Source: Lindgomyces ingoldianus (lineage: Eukaryota > Ascomycota > Dothideomycetes > Pleosporales > Lindgomycetaceae). From it: a stretch of DNA of 64,000 nucleotides. Location: positions 62,001 to 126,000 of the forward strand of contig NW_022985228.1 of the NCBI RefSeq assembly GCF_010093535.1, read 5' to 3'. Below the pieces are notes generated by a model. It was not told the DNA's origin and did no database searches. It was given only the letters and a program-made list of their open reading frames with translations. The translations under genes were made by a program, and so were the position numbers. Shown here piece by piece: positions 44,430 through 54,911 of this stretch (the stretch's first letter is position 1; every line of letters begins with the position of its first letter).

Positions 44430-45533
44430 TAACGTACTTCACAGGCAAGTTGCTCACACACCTAAGTTGCTTACTTTTGCTAAGACCCTACTAAACTACC
44501 CTTCCTACACTAATACATTCCCCACAACACTACTTAAACGCGCTAAAAGAACGTTAGATACAGCTTACGCTCTAAGCTTTTAAATAAGACATAAAACTCT
44601 TAAAAAAATATGCTGTAGCTATGTGCAGAGTTCTATAAAAAATAACAAATAACTATAGCACTAGACAACCTTTATAAGCTAATTCTATAGCTAAATTACA
44701 AAGGCTAGGCAATAAAAAGAAGTAGGTAATTGTTAAGACTATACTTAAGCTATATGCGTAAGGAATTTCCCCTTAAATAGCATTTATAGCTAATATAGCT
44801 AATTCTTTGCGCGCTAAGCATAATCTAGGCTATGTTTACATAAACTAGCCTAGTACGTTTATAAAGCGTTATTTAGAGCTTAAAGTAACATTTAAGTGTA
44901 AGTACGACTATAAGAAAGCCCTCTATAAGAGTCTTAAGGTAATTTAGAGCAGGTTTAGCCTTATAGAGAATATTAAAGCTAAGTATAGCATCTAGAATAA
45001 TAACACATACAACTTTAGCAAGACAGAGTTTATAATTAGCTAAATATCTTTTAACTATACTTGCGCTTAAAACTTTACTTTAAGCTTTAAATAACGCTTT
45101 ATAAACATACTAGGCTAGTTTATGTAAAAATAGCCTAGATTACGCTTAGCGTGCAAAGAATTAGCTATATTAGCTATAAATGCTATTTAAGAGGAAATTC
45201 CTTGCGCATATAGCTTAAGTATAGTTTTAATAATTACCTACTTCTTTTTATTACCTAGCCTTTATAATTTAGCTGTAGAATTAGCTTATAAAGGTTGTTT
45301 AGTACTGTAGTTATTTATTATCTTTTATAAGACTTTACATATAGCTATAGCACATTTCTTTAAGAGTTTTATGTCTTGTTTAAAAGCTTAGAGCGTAAGC
45401 TGTATCTAACATTCTTTTAGCGTGTTTAAGTAGTGTTGTGGGGAATGCATTAGTGTAGGAAGAGTAGTTTAGTGGGGTCTTAGCAAAAGTAAGCAACTTA
45501 GGTGTGTGAGCAACTCGCCTGTGAAGTACGTTA
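44430..45533 (+). mobile_element. Fold-back derivative of Fot1 (1104 bp)
   Basis: TA-bounded with clean TIRs (ACGTACTTCACAGGCAAG and CTCGCCTGTGAAGTACGT). Left arm 44430-44905 equals the Fot1 5' end; the centre 44906-45056 continues Fot1 through the first catalytic region (YNFSKTEF-like); the right arm 45057-45533 is the left arm inverted. Best preserved of the three and so the reference for the subfamily. Confidence 0.92.
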
Positions 45534-48533
45534 ATACATATTAACTACTTCTTAATAGTAGGATGTTAGAATATATAAAGTAGAAAAAGAAAAAAATGTA
45601 GCTAAGTAATAGTAGAAATATAGAATAATACTAAGCAGGTTTAGAACTAGTCTAGAATAGGTCCTAGTCTAAATAGTAACTAATCCTGCCTAATTTTTAC
45701 CTAAAAAAAGAACATAACGCAAACTATAGTATATACTAAATAATAAGTAGTATCTTGCGTAGAATGTGTGTAAAATAAAAGTAACTTTAGATAGTATTTA
45801 AATAGCGTTTACATCTAGAACACTATATAAGATAAGAATAAAGTTTTTATATAAAGCTAGTTTACTCTAGCACTGCGTAAGATATAATAAGACATTTAAT
45901 AAGGTAATAATAAGTTAAAAACTACTTATAATAACATTTTAAATACTCTATACTTAGTAATTACAACTGCCTTACTACTAGGTGTATAAAGAATAAAAAG
46001 TAAATCTAGAATAATTTTAAATAGAATTTATATAAGTCTTTAATAACTTTACATGCTACTACTGTAGTTAACCTCTAAAATAGCCTTTTTATAAAGGCAA
46101 TCTAATATGTACATTAATATTAGTATTTTTACCTTTTTTATGTAGTTTAGCTTATAAAAGAATGCAGTTATAAACCTAATTAAAACTAGATTTAAACATG
46201 TCTAGACTTTACCTAGCTGCTAATATATAGCACACTACTATGTAGAGTTATCTTAGCAACTAATGCGCTAACCTTTTACTGCTATTACTTAAATAGTTAT
46301 CTACATATAAATTAGTATTAATTTGTTATTAAAACACTTTTATAGTTATATCTAAATCTATTACTATGCTTCTACATAATGTTGCATTCTCTTTTTAGCT
46401 AAAGAACTATATAGGCCTTTTTTATATTAAGCCTTTTATTATTATATTGTAATTTAATTACTTTTAAGAGGCTTTCCCTTAAATATTAAAAACTATGCAA
46501 TAAGACTAATAGTATACCTATAAAAAAAAGTAGTATTTGTAAACTAGCATAAAGGACTAAAGAATTTATAGTTATAAGTAAATATAGACTCTATTTACAC
46601 CTATTTACTTTATATAATAGCTTACATAAATAAATAATAATAATAAAAAGAAAGTATTAGATGCTATTTAAATTAAAGCATATAAGTGTCTTTACTATAT
46701 TAAATAAAACTTTAATATATGTAATATAAATATCTACTTATTTTTAGTACTATTTTAAATGTGTTAGGCTATGTTTTTAAACTAAAAATAACTTATAAAC
46801 TATGTCTAATGCTGCTATTCTTAGTTGTACTGTATACTGCAACTAGATAGAGAGCTAGAGGTGATATATAAGAAGTAGATTAAGAGTATATTAGCTACTC
46901 TCCCTCTTTAACTACTACTAATGTAGTCTAGAATACTATATAGAGCTAATAGAGCTTGTATAACATGTTGCATAAAAGCTTAGATCCCTAAGCCTCCTCC
47001 TATTACTACAAGTCCTTCTACTCTTATGCAACTGCTGTCCCTATCCTGTTTACAATACTAATAGTAGTAATAATAATAAAGACATAGTAAAGATTAGTAA
47101 CATAATAAATAATTTTAAAAAGCCTTAAAAAATTTTAAAGAATAGTGTTATCTTTTTTTAGACATGTTTAAATAAGTTTATTAAAGAAACTTTTAAGAAT
47201 AACGTCTTTCCTAACACTATAAAGCCTACGCTAGGGGGCATAGCTAACTAATTAGATTTACTTTCTAATGCTATTAAAAGCAGATTATAATTAGACTGAA
47301 AAAGACATGCTTATAATAGTAAATTTAAAGCTTATAGTAAAAACTAATTAGAATAGTTAATAAAAGAAGTGCAGCGCTAGACATTTCTAAAAGTAATAAA
47401 CACTACTTAAAAGTATTTATATTTTTATCTAATTAGCAACTAAGCAAGAGACAAGTGCTGCATTAATAAAAAAAAAGCCTTAAAAATGCTAGTATAAAGA
47501 GTAAAAAATACTAAAAAGATGTAAAAATAAAAAAAGTAAGTTTTTATTATGTTTATATACTTTTTAGTTACAAATCTCTCCTAAAGAAACTACTAAACCT
47601 AAAGTTATATCTTTAAATTATAGAGGTGTAGAGATAGCTATAGCATAAAAAGCCTTATAATACATGTAAGGTAGAAAATAAAAGAGTAAGTAAGTGTAAC
47701 TACAAGGTATAAAACATAAATATATAGTGCTAATAACTCTATAGAAAAGAGCTGTATAATATTAAATCTAAGCTGTAAGCTTTTTTTTTACTTTATAAGT
47801 AACTACTTTTTTTACTTATTTACTTAAGAATTTAGATAGTAAATAATTTAGATAGTATATTTCAACATGTTTTAAATATAATCTTACTTACTTCTATGTT
47901 TTTGTCTATATAGAATATTGATAGCTTTTGTTTAAGTTTTAGTCTATATTAGGGCTAAGATTAATTTCCTTAACGTTAGTTTTAGTTTAGACTAGTCCTT
48001 AACTAGTCCTAAACTAGCTGTAAACTAGTCCTAGACTAGTTATAAACTAGTTTTAAACTAATCCTACACTAGCTGTAAACTAGTCCTAGACTAGTTATGA
48101 ACCAGTCTTAGACTAGCTGTAAACCAGTTCTACACTAACTGTGAATCAGTCCTAGACTAGTTATGAAGCAGTTTTAAACACGTTTAATTAAAGAAGAGAT
48201 TGTTATATTAAATTCTGTATATTTAATAGTTAGAGCTAGGCTAGACTTATTCCCTACTAAAGTCTGTTTGCAGTGACGTGCTAAGGTCATTCACCCCACC
48301 TCTAAAGAGATGTTAAAAAGGGGAATCTTATGCTAATACCCTATAGACGCTATATAAACCTAATAAAATGCAGATCTAGTAACCTTCTTAACTTATTTTA
48401 TAATAATTAAAGTGCTCCTAATAATAAAATACACAAAGAAAATAAGAAAAAGAAAAGGTGTTTACCTAGCCTAGCATTATAATAATGCAGCTATAATAGA
48501 GTTTAGAACACTATTAAGTAATAATGTAATCTG
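45534..48533. other. RIP-degraded sequence, no recognisable gene
   Basis: No domain was read on either strand. Some C-richer patches (46830-47060 and 47210-47240) suggest lower RIP, but no coding motif was seen. A palindromic repeat block is at 47990-48180. Confidence 0.55.
47990..48180. repeat. Degenerate ACTAGTCCTA-type repeat block
   Basis: At least ten copies of AACTAGTCCTAGACTAGTTA-like phrases at 15-17-bp spacing, alternating with AACTAGCTGTAA. Later copies read AACCAGTCTTAGAC and GTGAATCAGTCC, showing less RIP towards the right. Isolated similar phrases occur at 42310 and 45650. Confidence 0.8.
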
Positions 48534-49110
48534 TGTAAGGCCGAGATGGTGCTTACGTGCGACGGGTATATATGCTATTCTGCACCTAAAAATTAACGTT
48601 AGTTAATTATTTATACCTTTTAGTTGTATTAGCAGAGTAGTGCGGAGCCCTGTCCTTACATAATAATTAACTAACAACAAGGACAGTTGCGTGTTTAACC
48701 TACACCTTAGACAGCTTTGCTAGTTTTTAGACTAAAACGTGAGGCGGCCTCTTCTAGCGCCACGTTGTTGCTGCTGGGAGGTCTAGTGTATATAGCTTAG
48801 CTGGCGTAGGCCACTAAGCGTTGCGTTGTATTTATCCTGCGCCTCTGGGCCGCAGGTGGTCAGCCTCTGGCCGGTAACCGAGACATGCGCATAGGCGCCT
48901 CTGAGCTGCGGGTAGGTCATGTGACGCCTGGGACATGCGTCTGCTAAGAAGGGGGATAATGTAAGGCTAGGATGGCGCTTACGTGTAAGGCCGAGGTGGT
49001 GCTTACGTGCGACAGGTATATATCCTATTCTGCATCTAAAAATCAACGTTAGTTGATTATTTGTACCTTTTAGTTGTATTAGCGGAGTGGTGCGGAGCCC
49101 CGTCCTTACA
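48534..49110 (+). mobile_element. TRIM2 (577 bp)
   Basis: 5' LTR 48534-48660 (127 bp) and 3' LTR 48960-49110 (151 bp); TSD ATCTG at 48529-48533 and 49111-49115. Polypurine AAGAAGGGGGATAA precedes the 3' LTR. The 299-bp interior has no protein; the minus-strand open frame across it is a shadow. The 3' LTR is longer by one 24-bp tandem duplication at its start. LTR start TGTAAGGCCG and the AGGGGGATAA tract resemble those of the 5088 gypsy, a possible helper. Confidence 0.93.
48960..49007. repeat. 24-bp tandem duplication at the start of the TRIM2 3' LTR
   Basis: TGTAAGGCTAGGATGGCGCT-TACG followed by TGTAAGGCCGAGGTGGTGCT-TACG. Only the 3' LTR has it. Confidence 0.93.
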
Positions 49111-49125
49111 ATCTGCTTAATATAA

Positions 49126-49221
<96 letters not shown>

Positions 49222-49244
49222 GTTATTGTTCTTATTATTATTTT
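49126..49244. repeat. (TTA)n microsatellite
   Basis: About 30 uninterrupted ATT/TTA units, then TTATTGTTATTGTTCTTATT as a decayed edge. It starts about 12 bp after the TRIM2 TSD. Confidence 0.97.
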
Positions 49245-50560
49245 ACTTCTTATTTTTTTTATATAGTAAGGAATTTCTGTTAATCTTTCTACTTAGTAAA
49301 GAAAGAGTTTATATTATTAAAGGCATTAATAAGTTTATAGCTTAAATTATAAGTAACACACTTAAAGGCTGTTACTGCTAATTAGCTGTTTACTGCAGTG
49401 CTTATATAAAGCATTCTTAACTACATTAAATTCTTAGAATTAAGTAATGCAAAGGACAGCAGTAAAGTTAATTACCTATAGAATGCCTTTTAAACACTAT
49501 TAAAAGGCTATCTAAATATAATAAAATATAAAATACTTATAGCTATAACACTATCTAGCTTCTTACCCTTTTTAATAGTGTAGATAGGCAGCCTTAGTGT
49601 ACTACTATTATAGTTAGAAGTTATAAGGCAGTTAGTGTATAACTATATTAAGTTAGAGACAACTTATAAATATAATTAAAATAGGTATTAAACTTTAAAG
49701 AATATGTAGATACGCTACTTTACTATTTTATAGTTATAAGTAATATAAGAATTATTTTTATTAGCCTACCTTTAAGCAGCCTTACTACTTTTTAATTTAT
49801 ACTAAAGTATTAGCTAATAAAATTAAATCTTTTTATAATAAAAATAATATATATTATATACCTTAGCACTTTTAATAAGGTTTTAAGAGTTTATTTTATC
49901 CTTCTTTAGAAAGTTGCTAAAGCTAAAGAGCTGTATAAAGTTAAAAACTATTACTAAAACATAATTAAATTGTGTTACATACGCTATAGAAAGTTATGTT
50001 TAAAGTAGAAAAAAAGTATATTATAAAAGCGCTAAAATAGTTTTTATACATAGTTTTTTAAGTTTATTATCTAGACTAGGCATAGCAGCGTAGAGCTTCT
50101 TTATTAGACTCTTATAGTATTCTAATATATATTAGGACGTAATCTAAACGCAATCTAAACAGGATCTAGGCTATATGTAATACTAACTTTAGATAAATAG
50201 TTAATCTTCTTTAGCTATCTTTCTACCTTTGCTATCCTTATGCTAGCAGAAGACATATTAGTAATTAGAGTAAGCTAATTATAGTTAAGATACACTTGCT
50301 ATAGCTTATAAAAACATAATCTAGACACATTTAGATTTTAATTAATACTTACTTTATAAATTTATTCTAAGGTGTTATAAGAAGTGTATTTAATGTAACA
50401 TACTTTTTTATAAACTTTAACATAGATAAACTTCATAGTATAGCTATTTACTTTATAAACTTGTTAAAAACATAATTAGAACTTTTATAAAATAAGTAAT
50501 ATTTAGCCTACCTTCTCTATCTATTTAATATTAAATTTAAGGTTAAATTTGTTGCAAAGA
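49245..50560. other. RIP-saturated sequence, no recognisable gene
   Basis: Stop-filled in all frames, no motif recognised. Confidence 0.55.
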
Positions 50561-50956
50561 ATTTAGATTTGTTAGCAGCACATTAGCATGTATGGCTCTA
50601 TTTTAATCTACTAAACACGTTAGAAACGCTATGGAATTAGGATTAGAATACAATTCTTACACATCTCATTGCCTAATCTAGGAACGTTAGTTCTTAGTGC
50701 TGCCCTGACAACATGGTGGTCGCTGCAAGTGAGAATAATTTGGCGGTGAGTTAAGAGAAGAGCTTAGGAGTAGTTAGCGAGTGCCTTAGGCTAAAAAGGT
50801 GTCAACCCTGCTAAAATAGGTTTAGTATATAGAGAGGGTTAGAGTAAAAGTAAGAGAGGTTTAGTACAAGAAATTTTAATTAGGCCTGTGCGCAGCTAAG
50901 CGAGACCGAGGAGCAGCCGATTTGACTTATTGGTGCATGAACTCTATAGTCTCTTA
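50561..50956. other. Low-RIP segment next to B4
   Basis: From about 50640 the sequence keeps CpA, CpG and TGG (GACAACATGGTGGTCGCTGC, GAGACCGAGGAGCAGCCG). It ends where B homology starts (ACTGCGCGCCCTAAAC). No open frame, no TSD and no second copy seen. It may be a piece of another LTR or host-derived DNA. Confidence 0.5.
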
Positions 50957-51188
50957 CTGCGCGCCCTAAACTTCTTTAGAGCTGTTAAGCGCAGGCCTTT
51001 CTAAATGTAGCTGCATTATTAGCTGCTTAAAGCTTAGTAATTTCCTATTATGCTAACACTAGCTTATGCGCAATTATTGCTGCCCTTTTTAAGGCTTTTT
51101 TTCTAGAGGCATTACCTCTCTAGAACCCTCTCTATACAAAGAGCTACTTAAAACACAACTAATATCTACTAGAGATTGCTGCCTGCCG

Positions 51189-51368
51189 CTATAATCTACT
51201 GTAGTTTGCTGCAATTTGCTATAGTTTGCTGCAATTTGCTGTAGTTTGCTGCAATTTGCTATAGTTTGCCGCAATTTGCTGTAGTTTGCTACAATTTGCT
51301 GTAGTTTACTACAATCTGCTATAATTTGCCGCAATTTGCTGTAGTTTGCTGCAATTTGCTGCCATTTA
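51189..51368. repeat. 10-bp phased array in B4 (18 units)
   Basis: CTGTAGTTTG/CTGCAATTTG in exact 10-bp register. The minus strand is open for 81 codons (51089-51334) with the same tail VDISC, REGSREVMPLEKK as in B3. Confidence 0.94.
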
Positions 51369-51409
51369 CTTTATGCATTTCCTAATGCTGCTAGATAATC
51401 TCTTACTAA

Positions 51410-51590
51410 TGTAAAGATAGGATAGTAAGTAGCACAGATAGCACTAAGAGCAAGCTTTTAGAGAAAGATAGAAGTGTATTGTAAGAGAGACAAATCGCTG
51501 CTAAGCCTTGCTTGTTAGGATTTATGCTTATATACAAAGCACAGGTTAGGTGAGGCTATACTAGCCCGTTCTAGGACATCCGGCCTTACA
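51410..51590 (-). repeat. Solo LTR (181 bp) of the 5088 gypsy family
   Basis: The reverse complement starts TGTAAGGCCGGATGTCC and ends CTATCTTTACA. TSD ACTAA at 51405-51409 and 51591-51595. It is 20 bp shorter than the 201-bp LTRs at 5088 and 17355: the segment between two GACCTGT repeats is gone. Confidence 0.93.
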
Positions 51591-52318
51591 ACTAACACCT
51601 CTAGGCATTAGCCTATTATATTTAAACAGTAGTTGAAGAAGCTAAACTAGCGGTTGTGCAAGCAAAATAGCTTGTTAAGGTATTACATGTACTACATTAA
51701 TCTTTGCGGCGATAGAGAGGCAGAGGCAGAGGCAGAGGCAGCGCTAGAGCTCCCTAACACTCTAAGAAATTCCTGTAGAGGCAACAAACTACACAAGCTG
51801 CAGCTCTACAACTAGGGCTTTAATGCTAAAACAATTAAATTAAAGATATTAGGTAGCAGTATTAGGCGTAGTGTAGCAGTATTAGGCGGTGAAAGGAACA
51901 GGCGCAACGCTAGAGACTGTAAGGTGCAAAGAAGAGGAAGACTATTGCAAGAGTAAAAACGTGTTAAGAGCTAAAGTTAGAACATGTTCTCTTAATTATA
52001 GCTAATAATTAACTAATTTCTAAATAACTAATCTTAAATTTACCTAAACCTTAAGTTTTTAAAAAAGAAATTTTACTAACCTAATTAAAGCTAAGAATTA
52101 GCTAGCTATTATTTACTTTTTTAGCTATATTAGTGTGTTAGGAATTAGCATTAGCTACATTAGTGTGTTAAAGATTAGTATTAGCTACGCCTAGTTACAG
52201 GCTGTAATTAGTTACATGCTATAGCTAAATGTTGTTGTTATACATCTATTACCTGTCTAATACTACTTTGCTAAGCATTATGCTGTAACTATTCTTTAAC
52301 CTAAATAACTTACTTTAA

Positions 52319-52426
52319 TGTAATAAGGTAGGCGCTCTGCCTGCTAAGCTAATACTATACAACTTTCCCTACTGTACTAAAAGATATATAACTATAAGAA
52401 TACTTAAGCTAAGTATTCTTACATAG
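52319..52426 (+). mobile_element. Element E3, truncated (108 bp)
   Basis: Left half of the 223-bp element: TGTAATAAGGTAGGCGCTCT through the central palindrome, ending ACATAG where the gypsy LTR begins. The right half is not present beyond 57512. Confidence 0.88.
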
Positions 52427-52641
52427 TGTGACGACAAGCACTGTCTCTACTACTGTATAGAGCTAGGGAAGCAAGGTAGAGTAGGTCGGCTCTATTTCAG
52501 CTAAACTAGGATGGGGAGTGAAGGAGGCAAAGGGTTTTTGCAAGAGAAAAGCTTGCGCAGCGCTAAGGCGCTAGCGCGCTTGCTTAACCCTTAGCAAGAT
52601 TATGTGACTAGCAGCAGGGCTTAACAAGCAGCACTGTCACA
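52427..52641 (-). repeat. 3' LTR (left) of the 52427 gypsy
   Basis: TGTGACGACAAGC to GCAGCACTGTCACA on the plus strand. More RIP changes than the right LTR (GGTTTTTGCAAGAG for GGTTTTCGCGAGAG). Confidence 0.93.
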
Positions 52642-52689
52642 TTACCCCCCTCTAAGGCGGGCTTGTCCCTGAGTCTGTAGTTACGTACA

Positions 52690-54100
52690 ATAATAACATG
52701 TATAGCGCGTTCCCTAGCCTCTATTATAGTCCCCTCTACTAGCAAGTTCTCTAGGCTGGTTATCCTTCCTTGTTGCCTCTAGGTCTTCTCCTGCCTTATA
52801 CGCTTGTAGCCAGGCTTCCAACCGCGCTGGGGGACCTGGTTTGTTTAGATATGCATCATGGAAGTCTCTTACCTTGTGCGGAGCTCCTATGAACCCTCGG
52901 GCGTTGTACCAGGTAGGGTCGGGGTCATGGGCTACCCAGGAGACCTTATACTGCAGGCGGCGGTAGTGGAGACGGCTGTCGAGGATTTCCTGTACGGGCC
53001 ATTCAGGGTGACCATTGACGTTGATAGGCTCTTCCTCAGGTTCAAGCTAGCCTAGCAGCGCTGTTGGTGATTCCTTTCGCAGGCAGTCTGCGTGGTGCCT
53101 CTCTGAGCTATCTCTGTAGCGAGCTGCACTGCGTCGCGCCGAGTTTTGGCATAGATCTGGGCGTCTTCGCGCGACATCTGCTCGCGTACGGAACTTGATT
53201 GCTTAGTCTGTTCCTTCTAGTCCTAATAGTGAGTTGGTTGGTAACCAAATTTAATCTTAGACGGCAATAGTCTAGTTGCCCCGTGGGGTAGCGTGGCTTG
53301 TGCCCAATCCATACATGGCAGGAGGTCTGACCAGTTATCTTAGTGGTAGTTTACAAAGGGTTGTAAGCGCTGGTTGAGATACTGGTTTAGCACCTCTGTA
53401 TTGCTGTCTGTCTGCGGGTGGTAGGGCGTTGAGAGCTTCTGCTTAATTCCTATAAGTTGGCAGAGCTTGTCCATAAACCCTAAAGTGAATTAGGGGCCCT
53501 AATCAGAGACAATAGACCTTAGGGGGCCAAAGATGCGCTAGATGTGGCGATAGTACAAGTCTGCTGCGTCCTTCGCTGTTGTTGTCTTGTAGCATAGTAG
53601 CAAGAAGCAGCGTTTGCCTAGGCAGTCTACTACTATAAAGGCGTTGTTGTACCCTTTCTTGTCTAGTAGGAATAACTTAAAGTCTATAGAGACGTCCCGC
53701 CAGACTTGCTGCGGGATAGGCAGTGACTTAAGCAGTCCTGGGGGTTTATCTTAAGGTGTGTGGCTCCATTAACAGGCCTTGCACGCCGCGACATAGTCAG
53801 TGACGTCCTAGCTTATGCAGGGCCAGTAGTATTAGTCGCGCAGTAGTTTTAGAGTCTTCCTTCTGCTTAAGTAAGCAGTCACTTAGGTTGCGTAAACCAC
53901 ACAAATAAGATAGGTCTGTACAAAGTAGACGGCTGGAACCACCAGTTGCTTGCTGTTGCGCGTGAGGAAGCCTTCACTTGTGAGCTTCTATGGCATCTCT
54001 GCTTTGTTCTAGGCCTGCTCTTAATATGGCCGCAGGCTTGCATGGTTCTAGTTTACTTTAAAGACGCAGTTAATTAGCGCATGAGGCTTATCTAGAGATA
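52690..54100 (-). pseudogene. Integrase with chromodomain, 52427 gypsy
   Basis: Reading the minus strand: DVSIDFKLFLLDKKGYNNAF (first catalytic D) and IVVDCLGKRCF, IVSD-*-GP-*-FTLGFMDKL (second D), STPYHPQTDSNTEVLNQYLN (catalytic E; TDGQTER is altered), then a C-terminal region. A chromodomain lies at about 52810-53045: VQEILDSRLHYRRLQYKVSW, PTWYNARGFIGAPHKVRDFH. Stops are few and all at Q/R/W positions. Integrates cDNA; the chromodomain is typical of elements that target heterochromatin. Confidence 0.88.
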
Positions 54101-54149
54101 GGGAAGCCATAAAGGTGTCACTAGTGGCCACTTCCACAGCATTCGCAGC

Positions 54150-54911
54150 TAGTAGTCCTTCCGCGGATTGCTGAGCTAGGTTGTCTACCATAGCCTCAAC
54201 AGTGCTTAGGTTAATCTAGTGTGCCACAAGGAAGGCGCGCGTACAAGCTGCCTTATCTTTGTCCTTCTAGGTCTTTAGCTCTTCCTGCTTTCTTAACAAC
54301 GCGTCTGCCACCACATTTACAGTCCCTAGCTGGTAGGTAAGCTTTAGGTTGTAATTAGCTACTGTTATAGCCTAGCGCATTTGCTGTGGGGTGAGCTTGC
54401 GCTTAATTAAGAAGTACTCTAACGCTTAATAGTCTGTAAGGGCGCTAAATAGCTTAGTTGTTTGTAGGCCTATAAGCTAAGCTTACTACTTGTGCAGGCC
54501 TTGTATTACAGCGAGCATCTCTTTGTTATAGATGTTGTAGTTTATCTAGGGCGCGCTTATAGTCTTTAGATAAAAGGCCACTGGTCGCCAGAGTCTGTCG
54601 TCCTGCAGCTGGGAAAGCACACCTGCTACGACTCCGTCGCTGGCGTCTGTCTCCATGCGTGTTTGGCGGTGGGACGAGTAGTGCGCGAGGACAGCGTCTG
54701 ATAGCATTAGGTCCTTAGCTTGATTGAAAGCTGCCAGCTCGCGTTCTCCAAAGTGGTGCCAGGCACCGCGCTTGAGCAGCTTTGTGAGCAGTCGTACAAT
54801 ACGTCCGTAGTCCTTCAGGAATGCTCGGTAGAAGTTGCAGAACCCTAGGAAGGATTGAAGGCTCTTGATTGATGTCGGTACAGCTGCTACCTTCTCTGGG
54901 TCCTTGCGCAT
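54150..54911 (-). pseudogene. RNase H domain, 52427 gypsy
   Basis: RKDPEKVAAVPTSIKSLQSF, LGFCNFYRAFLKDYG, then METDASDGVVAGVLSQLQDD, the first RNase H catalytic block (TDASDxAxGxVLSQ). The frame from 54911 to 54546 is open; stops appear below 54546. Confidence 0.88.

Larger units (their letters stand above)
50957..52318. mobile_element. Composite repeat B, copy B4 (left part missing)
   Basis: Starts inside the reversed Fot1-type C-terminus and continues with the 10-bp array, the GGCAGA run and the right arm, matching B1 and B3. It ends at TACTTTAATG where element E3 begins. Carries a solo LTR at 51410-51590. Confidence 0.82.

Noticed and set aside
48783..49046. 87-codon minus-strand frame
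   Set aside because: Lies across the TRIM2 interior and into its 3' LTR. No recognisable protein family, and the element has no coding role.
49126..49244. Telomeric or centromeric satellite
   Set aside because: Simple (TTA)n microsatellite, not TTAGGG, and no higher-order array.
52858..53055. 65-codon plus-strand frame
   Set aside because: Antisense to the gypsy chromodomain.
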